Of a stretch of DNA of 64,000 nucleotides, positions 1 through 9,016 are shown one piece after another; the stretch's first letter is position 1, and each line of letters starts with the position of its first letter. Below the pieces are notes generated by a model. That model ran no database searches, was not told where the DNA came from, and saw only the letters and a list, made by a program, of their open reading frames with translations. Location of the stretch: positions 20,464 through 84,463 of the forward strand of contig JAGAZJ010000020.1 in NCBI GenBank assembly GCA_018110925.1, in the 5' to 3' direction. This DNA is from Oscillospiraceae bacterium. GTDB taxonomy: Bacteria; Bacillota; Clostridia; Oscillospirales; Ruminococcaceae. Both the position numbers and the translations under genes were made by a program.

Positions 1-574
1 TGAGATTGAGTCTTGTATCCGCCATTGTAAAGACGATACCGCCAATCTCCAGGGACGGATTGTAATGCTGCTTTATCCTGCGTATGGACTCAACGAGCTG
101 AGAGAGCCCCTCCAGCGAATAGAACTCGCACTGGAGCGGTATCAGCACTTCATCTGCGGCGCACAGCGCATTTATGGTAAGGAGCGACAGCGACGGGGGG
201 CAATCTATCAGTATATAGTCATAGTTATCCTTTATGGTAAGGAGACGGCTTTTGAGCTTTGATGCCCTGTCCTCCTCGGAGGTCAGCTCCACCTCTGCCC
301 CTGCAAGGTTAAGTGTACTGCATATGACCGAAATATTGGCAAACTCTGTCTCTATGACAGCTTCCTCTATCCTGCATCTGCCCATGACCACATCATAGCT
401 TGTAAGAGGCACGGTCTTTTTCTTTATGCCGAAACCGCTTGTGGAGTTGCCCTGTGGGTCAAGATCCACGCAAAGCACTTTTTTGTTCCTGATACCGAGC
501 GATGCGGCAAGATTGACTACTGTGGTGGATTTGCCGACTCCGCCCTTCTGATTTGCGACAGCTATGATCTTCAT
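1..574 (-). CDS. parA: ParA/Soj chromosome-partitioning ATPase (3' end beyond window)
   Basis: About 191 N-terminal residues are visible; the gene runs off the left edge. The protein opens with a deviant Walker A motif (KGGVGKST at residues 10-17), then the A' motif DLDPQGNST and a Walker B DYILIDCPPS, the hallmarks of the ParA/MinD P-loop ATPases. Family knowledge: it binds DNA non-specifically as an ATP dimer and works with ParB-parS in origin segregation. The ATG is preceded by AGGAGAG. Two parS sites lie upstream, and the rsmG-mnmG-mnmE neighbourhood is the usual place for soj; parB is expected just outside the window. A promoter and a terminator-like hairpin precede it. Confidence 0.95.
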   Translation of the reverse strand, partial: MKIIAVANQKGGVGKSTTVVNLAASLGIRNKKVLCVDLDPQGNSTSGFGIKKKTVPLTSYDVVMGRCRIEEAVIETEFANISVICSTLNLAGAEVELTSEEDRASKLKSRLLTIKDNYDYILIDCPPSLSLLTINALCAADEVLIPLQCEFYSLEGLSQLVESIRRIKQHYNPSLEIGGIVFTMADTRLNL

Positions 575-604
575 TTGACTCTCCTTTTTGTTCTTTTGGC
601 GGAA

Positions 605-620
605 TGTTCCACGTGGAACA
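605..620. promoter_or_regulatory. parS centromere site 1
   Basis: Perfect 16-bp palindrome TGTTCCACGTGGAACA, which matches the ParB-binding parS consensus. It lies 30 bp upstream of the parA start codon. An identical copy is found between mnmG and mnmE. Confidence 0.92.
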
Positions 621-630
621 TCTCCGACAC

Positions 631-657
631 AAAAAAAGAGCGCAGAGTGTGCGCTCT
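631..657 (-). terminator. Hairpin terminator or attenuator between rsmG and parA
   Basis: AGAGCGC and GCGCTCT arms with a 7-nt loop, followed on the minus strand by seven T. It would end rsmG read-through. It also sits downstream of the promoter at 686-714 and upstream of parA, so it may attenuate parA. Confidence 0.8.
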
Positions 658-685
658 AAAGAACAGATGTTACACTTCTATATGT

Positions 686-714
686 ATTATAACAGCATTT
701 TCTGATTTATGCAA
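686..714 (-). promoter_or_regulatory. Promoter upstream of parA
   Basis: Minus-strand -35 TTGCAT, 17-bp spacer, -10 TATAAT. The start would fall near 679, before the hairpin at 631-657. Confidence 0.65.
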
Positions 715-744
715 TAGTAAAACAGAAGAAATCTGAAATTTTCA

Positions 745-1422
745 TCAAATTTTCCTTCTGGGGTATTTTTTCGGTGTTTCGCACACCTTTTCAACTGTGA
801 TGATGCGTCTTTCATCGCCGCAGGGGAGAGTATAGTTCTCATCGGTTATGACCTTTCCTCCGAATATCTCTGCCTGTGACGGGTCAATATCCTCATTCGG
901 CCCTTTCATGGATATAAACCTGCCGCCGACCCTGACAAGGGGAAGACAATACTCGCACAGCACAGGAAAAGCCGCCACCGCTCTTGCACAGGCGATGTCA
1001 AAGGTCTCACGCATATCCCCTCTGCCCGCATCCTCTGCCCTTGAATGGATGCAGGTCATGGGACAGGTGCTTTCGGACACGCTTTTCAGAAAATCTATCC
1101 GCTTTCTCAGGCTGTCAAGGAGCGTCACATCAAGGGATGTGTCGTGCAGTTTCATCACTACTCCCGGAAAGCCTGCCCCCGTGCCCACATCTATGACCTT
1201 TTCGCCGCCCTTAACCTGAGAATGGACAAATATGAGAAGGCTGTCAAGAATATGCTTTTCCGACACTTCAACGGGTTCTGTTATTCGTGTAAGGTTCATG
1301 ACCTTGTTTTTTTCAAGGAGCATACCGATATATCTGTCATACATCTCATACTCCGTGTCGCCTATGGTAAGACCGTAGGGCGCACAGAGCGCCGAAAGCT
1401 CCGCCTTTGTAATTATATTCAT
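745..1422 (-). CDS. rsmG: 16S rRNA (guanine-527-N7)-methyltransferase RsmG
   Basis: 225 residues, normal for GidB/RsmG. The SAM-binding motif [12 protein letters not shown] lies near residues 76-87, and the N-terminal stretch with NKVMNLT and the HILDSL segment are typical of the family. It methylates N7 of G527 in the 530 loop of 16S rRNA. Its ATG overlaps the TGA of mnmG, so the two are translationally coupled, and GGCGGTG supplies the ribosome-binding site. The mnmG-rsmG pair next to parA is conserved near many bacterial origins. Confidence 0.95.
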   Translation of the reverse strand: MNIITKAELSALCAPYGLTIGDTEYEMYDRYIGMLLEKNKVMNLTRITEPVEVSEKHILDSLLIFVHSQVKGGEKVIDVGTGAGFPGVVMKLHDTSLDVTLLDSLRKRIDFLKSVSESTCPMTCIHSRAEDAGRGDMRETFDIACARAVAAFPVLCEYCLPLVRVGGRFISMKGPNEDIDPSQAEIFGGKVITDENYTLPCGDERRIITVEKVCETPKKYPRRKI

Positions 1423-3308
1423 TGTTCACCGCCGTTTTCTTTCAGTGATGCCAACCATATGACAAGCACCGTTACATCGGCAGGGGACACACCCGATATC
1501 CTGCTTGCCTCACCGATATTCCGGGGGCGTATCTTGTTCAGCTTTTCCGCCGCTTCCAGAGAAAGCCCCCTGAGCGCCTTATAGTCGGTATCCGGGGGAA
1601 GCTTTTTCTCCTCCAGTTTTCTGAGTTTCTCAATGTCTTCAAGCTGACGCCTGATATAACCCTCATACTCTATTTGCAGTGCCGCCTGCTCTTTTACCTC
1701 ATAGCAAAGCTCCGGGGCGGTCTCATCAAATACTATCACATCGTCATATGTGAGCTGTGGTCTTTTGATAAGCTCACATATCCTCACGGAATTTTCTATG
1801 GGGGTCGTTCCCTTTCGGGTGAGCATTTCATTCAACTCCGCCGTCGGCTTGACAGATGTTTTTTTGAGCCTTGTGACCTCATTTCTTATACATTCCCATT
1901 TGTCAAGAAATGCCCTGTATCTCTCCTCGGAGATCAGCCCCACCCTGTATCCGATGGGCGTGAGCCTTTCGTCGGCATTGTCCTGACGAAGTATAAGACG
2001 GTATTCGCTCCTGCTGGTCATCATACGGTAGGGGTCGGTAACGCCCTTTATCACAAGGTCATCTATAAGTGTGCCGATATATGAGGATGAGCGGGACAGC
2101 GTTATCTGCTCTCTGCCCAGCACTGAGAGCGCTGCATTTATCCCTGCAATGAGCCCCTGCGCCGCCGCTTCCTCATAGCCCGATGTACCGTTGAACTGCC
2201 CTGCGCCGTAAAGCCCTTTCACATTTTTAAATTCAAGGGTGTGGTACATTTCCGTCGGGTCACAGCAATCGTACTCTATCGCATAGGCATTGCGCATGAT
2301 CTCAACGTGTTCAAGCCCCTTTATGGTGTGCAGGAAAGCAATCTGCACATCCTCGGGCAACGAAGACGACATACCCTGAAGATAATATTCATCCGTTCCA
2401 AGACCCATCGGCTCGATAAAAAGCTGATGCCTCGGTCTTTCAGAGAAACGCATTATCTTATCTTCTATGGATGGGCAGTATCTGGGTCCGACCGCATGGA
2501 TACGCCCCGAATACAGGGGAGACCTGCCGATATTGTCACGGATGACCTTGTGAGTTTCTTCATTGGTGTAGGCGATATAGCAGGACACACGGTTTTTCAT
2601 GGAATATCTGTCTGTCTCAAATGAGAATGGCTGTATATCATCATCGCCGTCCTGCCGTTCCAACCTGTCAAAGTCTATGCTTCTTTTATGCACCCTTGAG
2701 GGAGTACCTGTCTTGAAGCGCCTTATGGTAAGTCCCGCTTCCTCAAGGCTCTTTGTCAGATGTTTCGCAGGAAGGGTCGCATCGGGGCCGCTTTCATAGG
2801 AAACATCACCGATGTGTATAACACCGCCGAGATAAGTGCCCGTCGCTATAATGACCTTTTTCACATTATAGTATGCGCCCAGTGCAGTGGTGATACCCTT
2901 TATCTCACCGCTCTCAACGGTTATACCTGACACCTCCGCCTGTTTCACAAACAGGTTCTCCTGCTCCTCACAGACCTTTTTCATATAGTTGTGATACGCA
3001 ACTCTGTCAGCCTGCACTCTGAGGGAATGGACGGCAGGGCCCTTGCCTCTGTTGAGCATACGGCTCTGTATAAAGCATTTGTCGGCGGACTTTCCCATCT
3101 GACCGCCGAGAGCGTCTATCTCTCTCACAAGATGCCCCTTCGCCGTGCCGCCGATTGACGGGTTGCAGGGCATATTTGCAATGGAGTCCAGCGAAATGGT
3201 GAACAGCGCCGTCCTGACACCAAGCCTTGCACTTGCAAGGGCGGCTTCAACTCCTGCATGGCCGGCGCCGACAACAGCCACATCAAATTCATCTACATAA
3301 TAACTCAT
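1419..3308 (-). CDS. mnmG: tRNA uridine-34 carboxymethylaminomethyl modification enzyme MnmG
   Basis: 629 residues, full length. The N-terminal FAD-binding Rossmann motif [12 protein letters not shown] is at residues 12-23, [21 protein letters not shown] follows near 48-70, and a second [18 protein letters not shown] motif lies in the middle. The C-terminal helical domain binds MnmE. With MnmE it forms cmnm5U34 in tRNAs reading split codon boxes. Start chosen at ATG with AAGGATAG upstream. The second parS lies in the 66-bp gap before mnmE, so mnmE-mnmG-rsmG probably form one transcript that passes through the site. Confidence 0.97.
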   Translation of the reverse strand: MSYYVDEFDVAVVGAGHAGVEAALASARLGVRTALFTISLDSIANMPCNPSIGGTAKGHLVREIDALGGQMGKSADKCFIQSRMLNRGKGPAVHSLRVQADRVAYHNYMKKVCEEQENLFVKQAEVSGITVESGEIKGITTALGAYYNVKKVIIATGTYLGGVIHIGDVSYESGPDATLPAKHLTKSLEEAGLTIRRFKTGTPSRVHKRSIDFDRLERQDGDDDIQPFSFETDRYSMKNRVSCYIAYTNEETHKVIRDNIGRSPLYSGRIHAVGPRYCPSIEDKIMRFSERPRHQLFIEPMGLGTDEYYLQGMSSSLPEDVQIAFLHTIKGLEHVEIMRNAYAIEYDCCDPTEMYHTLEFKNVKGLYGAGQFNGTSGYEEAAAQGLIAGINAALSVLGREQITLSRSSSYIGTLIDDLVIKGVTDPYRMMTSRSEYRLILRQDNADERLTPIGYRVGLISEERYRAFLDKWECIRNEVTRLKKTSVKPTAELNEMLTRKGTTPIENSVRICELIKRPQLTYDDVIVFDETAPELCYEVKEQAALQIEYEGYIRRQLEDIEKLRKLEEKKLPPDTDYKALRGLSLEAAEKLNKIRPRNIGEASRISGVSPADVTVLVIWLASLKENGGEQ

Positions 3309-3344
3309 ATTCTATCCTTGAATGTTCCCTGCGATACCACTGAA

Positions 3345-3360
3345 TGTTCCACGTGGAACA
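3345..3360. promoter_or_regulatory. parS centromere site 2
   Basis: Second exact copy of the 16-bp palindrome TGTTCCACGTGGAACA, in the mnmE-mnmG gap. A half-site, AATGTTCC, stands about 25 bp away at 3320-3327. Confidence 0.92.
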
Positions 3361-3374
3361 TTCTAAACGGATCA

Positions 3375-4718
3375 TTATTTTCCCACACAAAAATGCGAAA
3401 AGACCTCGCTGACAACTTTATCCGAAACCCTTTCACCGTCAAGCTCCAGCAAGGCATCAAGTGCTTCGTCAAGCACTATATTCACCGCATCGAGAGTGAC
3501 ACTGCCAACAGCCGTTTCAGCTTCACCCACAAGAGAAAGCGCCTTGTCAAGACACTGCTTCTGTCGTTCGTTCACAAGCACCTCATCCGCAGTATCTTCG
3601 CCGATGAACATATCGCAAAGAAGCGATTCGAGAGAGGAGATGTCGTGATTTGCCGCTGATATGTTTACAATGCCGTCAAAGCCCGTGAGCTGACCTGTAT
3701 CAAGAACATTTTCCTCATCGCTCTTGTTCACACAGGCTATCTTTTTTCCCTGAGCATCGGCGCAGAGTTCTATTATGCGCCTGTCCTCATCATCAAGCTC
3801 GGAGGAATTGTCAAAGACGGCGATTATAAGATCGGCATTGCCCATCTTCTTTACCGCCCTGTCGATGCCGGCCTGCTCCACTATATCCTCGGAAGAACGT
3901 ATGCCCGCCGTGTCGGACAGTCTCAGGACTATGTCGCCCACACGCACACTTTCCTCGATGATATCCCTTGTTGTGCCTGCCTGTGATGTTACGATGCTTC
4001 TCTCACAGCCGCTCATGGCATTCATAAGGGTGCTCTTGCCCACATTGGGCTTGCCTGCGATGACGGTGTCTATACCGTTCTTGATTATCCGCGAGTTCTC
4101 ATAGCTGTCAGACAGCTTTTTAAGCCCTCTGCGGATATCCTCCAGCTCTGACCGTATCTCATCATCGGACAGACCCTCTATATCCTCCTCGGGATAATCT
4201 ATCCATGCGCTGATATTCCCCAGCAGCTTTACAAGCCTTTCGGAATATCCCGATATGAGCCTGTGCATGGAGCCGTTCTTAACGTTCCCGGCTCTTCTCA
4301 GATGCGCCCTGCCCTGTGCGGATATGACATCCATCACAGCCTCCGCCTCGGTCAGACCTATCTTTCCGTTTAAAAAAGCCCTCTCTGTGAATTCTCCTGC
4401 CCTTGCAGGGACAGCACCGTTTGAAAACACAAGAGAGAGTATCCTTTCACTGACATATATCCCCCCGTGGCAGGATATCTCAACAACATCCTCACCCGTA
4501 TAAGAGTGAGGCGCCCTGAACACTGTCAGTATAACATCATCAATTTTATCGCCGTCCACGGCGATATACCCGTATGCACAGGTATAACCGTCCATTGCGG
4601 ACGGCTTTCTGCCTGTAAATATCTTATCAGCCACTGCGAGTGCGCCTTCGCCCGATATCCTTATGACGGATATGCCGCCCTGCGCTCTGGGAGTGGAGAT
4701 CGCTGCGATAGTTCCCAT
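3375..4718 (-). CDS. mnmE: tRNA modification GTPase MnmE
   Basis: 447 residues from the ATG at 4718; a TTG 15 bases upstream is in frame but overlaps the preceding gene. The N-terminal folate-binding domain starts TIAAISTPRAQGGISVIRISG. The embedded G domain shows GKPNVGKST, DTAG and NKSD. The protein ends in the conserved C-x-GK motif (CVGK), whose Cys is needed for activity in the family. Partner of MnmG in wobble-uridine modification. The stop codon of the upstream lipoprotein gene falls 1 bp before the ATG, so the two are probably co-transcribed. Confidence 0.97.
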   Translation of the reverse strand: MGTIAAISTPRAQGGISVIRISGEGALAVADKIFTGRKPSAMDGYTCAYGYIAVDGDKIDDVILTVFRAPHSYTGEDVVEISCHGGIYVSERILSLVFSNGAVPARAGEFTERAFLNGKIGLTEAEAVMDVISAQGRAHLRRAGNVKNGSMHRLISGYSERLVKLLGNISAWIDYPEEDIEGLSDDEIRSELEDIRRGLKKLSDSYENSRIIKNGIDTVIAGKPNVGKSTLMNAMSGCERSIVTSQAGTTRDIIEESVRVGDIVLRLSDTAGIRSSEDIVEQAGIDRAVKKMGNADLIIAVFDNSSELDDEDRRIIELCADAQGKKIACVNKSDEENVLDTGQLTGFDGIVNISAANHDISSLESLLCDMFIGEDTADEVLVNERQKQCLDKALSLVGEAETAVGSVTLDAVNIVLDEALDALLELDGERVSDKVVSEVFSHFCVGK

Positions 4719-4719
4719 A

Positions 4720-5382
4720 TCAATTACCTGCAATGCCGGTTTCGGACAATGCCGTTTCTGACTCTTCGCTCGTTTCAGACACCGGCACTATCTCATAGAT
4801 GCCGTCGTCAGCGATAAGCTCATCTTCGGTTTCCGAAACAGCATTTGTCTCCGCCGCCTCTGTTTCGGTGACGGAATCTGTGGTGACCTCTGTGATCTCG
4901 GTTTCCGACGGGCACTCACAAAGACAAGCGCAGTCGGGCGTCAGCTTCACTATCATACTGCCCTTGCCGTCGGTGTATACAGACGAACCGACAGGGGCAA
5001 AATTTGAGGAATAGTTCCCGTCGGGGGATGCCTCACACTTTGTTATTATGCCCGCAAAGGTGAGCTTCATCGAATCATCGGGGTCTACGGTCTTTACATA
5101 TATATATGTCTTTCCGCCGTAATTGACCACCATATCCACATCGCCGCTGTAACCGAGAGATATATCTATCGGCACATATTCTGTCTGCCTGGTCGTCTCA
5201 GTGAGGAATATGGGGTCATACTTCAATGATGTGACGGTCGTTTCTGCCGTGACCTCAGCCGCCGCATACACCGTCGTCACTTCTGTAACATCAGTCTGTT
5301 CGTTTACGTCCGGTTCGGGCCGCTTGTCTATACAGCCCGTAAACAACAGTAAACTTACTACAAATGGTATTACTTTCTTCAT
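4720..5382 (-). CDS. Putative lipoprotein with Thr/Glu-rich ends
   Basis: 220 residues. A signal peptide (MKKVIPFVVSLLLFTGC) ends in the lipobox LFTGC, so the mature protein should be acylated at Cys17 and face outside. A Thr/Glu/Val-rich linker follows, then a compact domain of about 100 residues with GYSGDVDMVVNYGGKTYIYVKT and a Cys cluster (CACLCEC), then a Ser/Thr/Glu-rich tail. No family recognised. It lies directly upstream of mnmE, with no functional link visible. RBS GGTGAAG before the ATG. Confidence 0.75.
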   Translation of the reverse strand: MKKVIPFVVSLLLFTGCIDKRPEPDVNEQTDVTEVTTVYAAAEVTAETTVTSLKYDPIFLTETTRQTEYVPIDISLGYSGDVDMVVNYGGKTYIYVKTVDPDDSMKLTFAGIITKCEASPDGNYSSNFAPVGSSVYTDGKGSMIVKLTPDCACLCECPSETEITEVTTDSVTETEAAETNAVSETEDELIADDGIYEIVPVSETSEESETALSETGIAGN

Positions 5383-5400
5383 TTCTTCACCATATCAAAA

Positions 5401-5441
5401 TGAGGACAGAGGATCTCATAAAATAAGCCCCTCTATCCTCA
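5401..5441 (-). terminator. Terminator of the rpmG-rplA operon
   Basis: Arms TGAGGACAGAGG and CCTCTATCCTCA with one mismatch, followed on the minus strand by TTTTGAT. It lies between rplA and the lipoprotein gene. Confidence 0.6.
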
Positions 5442-5463
5442 TTCAAAACAATATTACGTCTTA

Positions 5464-6159
5464 TCAGACACCGTACTTAGCGGTAGCTACAGGAACGCCG
5501 ACACCCATTGTGGAAGCTACTGTGCAGGACTTGAGATAAGTACCCTTTGCAGCAGCGGGCTTAGCCTTAACGATAGCTTCGAGAAGTGTCTCAAAGTTCT
5601 CAGCCAGCTTGTCCTGACCAAAGGAGACCTTGCCGATGGGGCAGTGGATGATATTGGTCTTGTCGAGACGATACTCGATCTTACCGGCCTTAGCCTCTGT
5701 TACAGCCTTTGCAACATCGGGAGCAACTGTACCTGCCTTGGGGTTAGGCATGAGTCCGCGGGGACCGAGGACTTTACCGAGACGGCCAACGATGCCCATC
5801 ATGTCGGGAGATGCTATAACAACATCAAAGTCCATCCAGTTTTCCTTGGTGATCCTGTCAACGAGGTCCATACCGCCAACATAGTCAGCGCCTGCTTCCT
5901 TAGCAGCGTCGTACTTGTCCTCCTTGCAGAATACGAGAACCCTTACGTTCTTACCTGTGCCGTTGGGGAGAACAACTGCGCCTCTAACCTGCTGGTCTGC
6001 GTGACGGGAGTCAACGCCGAGACGAACGTGTACTTCAACGGTCTCATCAAACTTAGCTGTGGCAGCCTTGCAAACGAGTGCAAGAGCGTCGCCTGTTTCA
6101 TAGAACTTGCCTGCCTCTACGAGCTTGGCACTGTCCTGATACTTCTTGCCGTGTTTCAT
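5464..6159 (-). CDS. rplA: 50S ribosomal protein L1
   Basis: 231 residues, full length. Recognised by the N-terminal MKHGKKYQD, the central [34 protein letters not shown] block and the C-terminal [15 protein letters not shown] block. It binds 23S rRNA at the L1 stalk and usually represses its own operon. The gene follows rplK by 17 bp with AAGGAGG before the ATG, and the operon ends just after it. rplJ-rplL do not follow, so they lie elsewhere or in a separate operon. Confidence 0.97.
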   Translation of the reverse strand: MKHGKKYQDSAKLVEAGKFYETGDALALVCKAATAKFDETVEVHVRLGVDSRHADQQVRGAVVLPNGTGKNVRVLVFCKEDKYDAAKEAGADYVGGMDLVDRITKENWMDFDVVIASPDMMGIVGRLGKVLGPRGLMPNPKAGTVAPDVAKAVTEAKAGKIEYRLDKTNIIHCPIGKVSFGQDKLAENFETLLEAIVKAKPAAAKGTYLKSCTVASTMGVGVPVATAKYGV

Positions 6160-6176
6160 TGTATATTCCTCCTTCC

Positions 6177-6602
6177 TCAGTCTTCAACTTCGACGCCCAT
6201 GGAACGAGCTGTTCCGGCGATCATGCTCATTGCGGATTCGATGTTGGCCGCATTGAGATCGGGCATCTTGGTCTCTGCTATCTTTCTTACCTGATCCTTG
6301 GTGAGCTTGCCGACCTTGGTCTTGTTGGGCACACCCGAACCGCTCTCTATGTTAAGAGCCTTCTTGATAAGAACAGCAGCGGGAGGAGTCTTTGTGATGA
6401 ACGAGAAGGAACGGTCTGCATAAACAGTGATAACAACAGGGATTATAAGACCTGCGTCATTCTTTGTTCTCTCGTTGAATTCCTTTGTGAACGCCATTAT
6501 GTTTACACCGTGCTGACCGAGCGCAGGGCCAACCGGGGGAGCAGGTGTTGCCTTACCTGCTGCGATCTGAAGCTTGATCAAGCCAACTACTTTCTGTGCC
6601 AT
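6177..6602 (-). CDS. rplK: 50S ribosomal protein L11
   Basis: 141 residues from the ATG at 6602 ([13 protein letters not shown]), chosen because GGAGGTGTGCGAA precedes it and the length equals the family norm; an in-frame start five codons earlier has no support. [23 protein letters not shown] is the conserved N-terminal thiostrepton-region motif, and [12 protein letters not shown] closes the rRNA-binding domain. Part of the GTPase-associated centre and needed for stringent-response activation in other bacteria. Confidence 0.97.
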   Translation of the reverse strand: MAQKVVGLIKLQIAAGKATPAPPVGPALGQHGVNIMAFTKEFNERTKNDAGLIIPVVITVYADRSFSFITKTPPAAVLIKKALNIESGSGVPNKTKVGKLTKDQVRKIAETKMPDLNAANIESAMSMIAGTARSMGVEVED

Positions 6603-6650
6603 TTCGCACACCTCCAAATTTAGTAAGCATCTTTAAGATGCATCAGAACA

Positions 6651-7184
6651 TCAATCTGCGACCTTTGTGACCTGTCCGATCTCGATAGTGGCAGGAGTCT
6701 CTCTGCCGAACATCGAAACAACGACATCCACTGTGCCGCTCTCCGCATCAACAGCCTTGACTGTACCGACAAAGCCCTCCATAGCACCGGAGGTGATCCT
6801 GACGTCGTCGCCCTCTTTGATATTGACAACAACCCTTGCTTCACCGGTATCAACGCCGAACCTTGCGACCTCTTCATCACTGAGGGGGTCCGCCTTGCCG
6901 CCCGGGCCAACAAAGCCCGTAACGCCTCTGGTATTTCTTACGACATACCAGCTGTCGTCGTTGAGTATCATTTTTACAAGTACATAACCGGGGAACATCT
7001 TGGTCTCGACTTCTTTTTCCTGACCGTTCTCTGTACGGACGATCTCCTTTTCAGTGGGGATGCGCACATCCTGAACGAGGTCTGTGAGCTTACGGTTCTC
7101 CGCAACTCTCATGATAGTCTGAGCGACCTTGTTCTCATAACCGGAATAGGTATGAACCACATACCACTTTGCAGCCTCTGACAT
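6651..7184 (-). CDS. nusG: Transcription termination/antitermination factor NusG
   Basis: 177 residues from the ATG at 7184, which has GGAG seven bases upstream; an ATG two codons earlier is too close to that site. The N-terminal NGN domain (KWYVVHTYSGYENKVAQTI, FPGYVLVKM, VRNTRGVTGFVGPGG) and the C-terminal KOW domain (EGDDVRITSGAMEGFVGTV) are both present. It binds RNA polymerase and modulates pausing and Rho or ribosome coupling. Position between secE and rplK is the classical order. Confidence 0.97.
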   Translation of the reverse strand: MSEAAKWYVVHTYSGYENKVAQTIMRVAENRKLTDLVQDVRIPTEKEIVRTENGQEKEVETKMFPGYVLVKMILNDDSWYVVRNTRGVTGFVGPGGKADPLSDEEVARFGVDTGEARVVVNIKEGDDVRITSGAMEGFVGTVKAVDAESGTVDVVVSMFGRETPATIEIGQVTKVAD

Positions 7185-7213
7185 AGCCATTCTCCAATCT
7201 CAAACCGAAAGCA

Positions 7214-7495
7214 TCACTTCATAAGACCCATGAGCTTTTCAAACATCAGAGCGAATACATAGTCCATAGCGAATACGCCGATGCCCGTTATTATCATTGA
7301 ACCGATAACAACGCCGGTGTTCGCAACGACCGTGTTTCTTGAGGGCCATACGACCTTCTTGAACTCGCTCCTCAGATCCTTGAAATACTTTACGACCTTA
7401 TTGGGTTGATTCTTAGCAGTCTTGTCGGCCTTGTCCGCCTTGGACTTCTTGGGCTTAGTCTCTGCCGCAGACTTCTTTTCAGCCTTATCTGCCAT
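7214..7495 (-). CDS. secE: Preprotein translocase subunit SecE
   Basis: 93 residues: a Lys-rich soluble N-terminus of about 35 residues (KSKADKADKTAKNQPNK), the conserved amphipathic FKDLRSEFKKVVWPSRNTV, and one membrane span near residues 60-85. This is the short single-span Gram-positive form. It clamps SecY in the membrane translocon. ATG preceded by GGAGGTAGC. It lies 16 bp after rpmG and 29 bp before nusG. Confidence 0.95.
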   Translation of the reverse strand: MADKAEKKSAAETKPKKSKADKADKTAKNQPNKVVKYFKDLRSEFKKVVWPSRNTVVANTGVVIGSMIITGIGVFAMDYVFALMFEKLMGLMK

Positions 7496-7510
7496 TTAAG
7501 CTACCTCCGC

Positions 7511-7660
7511 TCACTTAGTCTCTCTGTGAAGAGTATGCTTCTTGCAGAACTTGCAGTACTTGTTCATTTCAAGTCTGTCCGGATCGTTTTTCTTGTTCTT
7601 TTTGGTGTTGTAGTTGCGCTGTTTGCACTCTGTGCACGCCAAAATGATCTTAACTCTCAT
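7511..7660 (-). CDS. rpmG: 50S ribosomal protein L33 (zinc-binding type)
   Basis: 49 residues from the ATG at 7660 ([17 protein letters not shown]), with GGAGGTGCC in front; longer in-frame starts run into the promoter. Two CxxC pairs, CTEC and CKFC, mark the zinc-binding C+ form of L33. First gene of the secE-nusG-rplK-rplA operon, a common arrangement in Firmicutes. Confidence 0.95.
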   Translation of the reverse strand: MRVKIILACTECKQRNYNTKKNKKNDPDRLEMNKYCKFCKKHTLHRETK

Positions 7661-7764
7661 ATCGGCACCTCCTGTGATTATTAACGCATATGCGCCAAAA
7701 GTATTGCCTCCCTCAAACGAGGCCCGCACCCAAAAAGGGCGCAAAAAAATAGACCTCAAAAGAG

Positions 7765-7793
7765 GTATTATCATAATATCACACCCGTGTCAA
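7765..7793 (-). promoter_or_regulatory. Promoter of rpmG-secE-nusG-rplK-rplA
   Basis: Minus-strand -35 TTGACA, 17-bp spacer, extended -10 TGA-TAATAC, giving a leader of about 100 nt before rpmG. A further TTGACA-like box lies about 20 bp upstream. Confidence 0.7.
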
Positions 7794-8023
7794 TTTGTCA
7801 AGCGTTTTGACAAATTCGGCAAAGCCCACAAACAAAGCATATCCGCGGGGCTTTTGTTGTGTATTTTTCGGTGTTTTCGAGACAAGTTTTTCAACTGTTT
7901 GTATAATTTGTCATATCTATACCGAAAGACCATTTATGCCCTTCGGATACACAATGACAGACCTGCTTACACAGGTCTGTCTCAAAATTACTATTTGTAT
8001 AATGCCGCCAATATTATACGGCT

Positions 8024-8668
8024 TTAGCGCCAGCCGAAATGCTCCGCTGTACGCTCTGCGCACTGCTCACGGTCAAGGCCTTCACTGCGGTCGATGAAGA
8101 AATATCCCGACTGCCTTACCTCTTTGTAGAACGGCATATTCAGCCGCATCAGCGTTTCGCTACACAGAGCCTTTGCCCCCTCAACGTCGGAGGCGCTGTA
8201 AAGCCAGTCACGATAGTCCCTGTGATCCTCTCTGCCGCAGTATTCGTCCGCAAGCATCACAGGCTCCTTTATCATGAACGCCACCCTTGACGGGTCAGAG
8301 AGAACCCTCAGTTCCTCTATCTTCAGCACACAGTCGCATATCACGGGCTTATCCGCCGATATTCGGATAAGGTCAAGGAGCATAAAGTCAAGCTGTTCCC
8401 TTGCGCCGGCTGTCAGCCATTCAAGGTATTCGTCCGCGCTTCTCGCAAAGAACTCGTCCGCATCCGCAAAGGATGTGTTCATGGCGGGCTGATGTTTGCT
8501 GTCAGACATACCCCTGTGCGCATCGAAATGCTCATCTGCATCATATACAGAAATGCCGTGCCTCTCGCCCAAAATGTGTGAGACCGTGGTCTTGCCGCCG
8601 CAGGGCGTGCCTGCGATGAAATATACATTGCTAAGGTACTCTTTGAGTACGTTGTCTTCAAATATCAT
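8024..8668 (-). CDS. P-loop (AAA/shikimate-kinase-like) protein
   Basis: 214 residues. A Walker A motif GTPCGGKTT sits near residues 20-28, followed by HILGERHGISVYDADEHFD, which resembles the substrate-side segment of shikimate, gluconate or nucleoside kinases. A hydrophobic DFMLLDLIRI follows in the middle. No lid or substrate motif lets me name the substrate. It is a single gene with its own promoter at 8830-8858 and AAAAGGAG before the ATG. A small-molecule kinase or adenylate-kinase-fold ATPase is inferred. Confidence 0.7.
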   Translation of the reverse strand: MIFEDNVLKEYLSNVYFIAGTPCGGKTTVSHILGERHGISVYDADEHFDAHRGMSDSKHQPAMNTSFADADEFFARSADEYLEWLTAGAREQLDFMLLDLIRISADKPVICDCVLKIEELRVLSDPSRVAFMIKEPVMLADEYCGREDHRDYRDWLYSASDVEGAKALCSETLMRLNMPFYKEVRQSGYFFIDRSEGLDREQCAERTAEHFGWR

Positions 8669-8829
8669 AGGTATTCTCCTTTTTAAGTTTATGCTTACAT
8701 CATTGTAACAGCATGAAACTATCCGAGGAGCTTCATGCCGTCAGATATTTCTCAGCTTTAAAAACATTATCATATGTCCTCCGTCATCGGTCATTGTCGT
8801 TTGTTGTCTGCCGTATCGGCATTACAGAC

Positions 8830-8858
8830 AGTTTATCACAGCGATATATATTTGTCAA
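8830..8858 (-). promoter_or_regulatory. Promoter of the P-loop kinase gene
   Basis: Minus-strand -35 TTGACA, 17-bp spacer, -10 TAAACT; leader of about 155 nt. Confidence 0.6.
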
Positions 8859-8981
8859 TAGCGAATTATGTATATTTTACAGCATATTATACAGTTTGTA
8901 TATAATAATCATTTTTGCGTTTTAGTATCTGTATATTATTTAAAATAATATACCGTTTGTATAATAACAGCATATACCAAA

Positions 8982-9006
8982 GCGGATACAGCCATGCCGT
9001 ATCCGC
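8982..9006 (-). terminator. Probable pfkA terminator
   Basis: GCGGATAC and GTATCCGC arms around a 9-nt loop, 10 bp after the pfkA stop. The T tract after it is short (CTTTGG), so strength is uncertain. Confidence 0.5.
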
Positions 9007-9016
9007 TTCCTCTTTA

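Larger units (their letters stand above)
8669..9016. other. AT-rich intergenic region between the kinase and pfkA
   Basis: Holds the kinase promoter (8830-8858) and, next to pfkA, a hairpin (8982-9006). The rest is AT-rich with repeated TATAATAAT- and TTTGTATA-like runs. I see no coding potential or recognisable RNA. Confidence 0.5.

Noticed and set aside
5630-6294. Plus-strand frames over rplA and rplK
   Set aside because: Shadows of highly biased ribosomal genes on the other strand.
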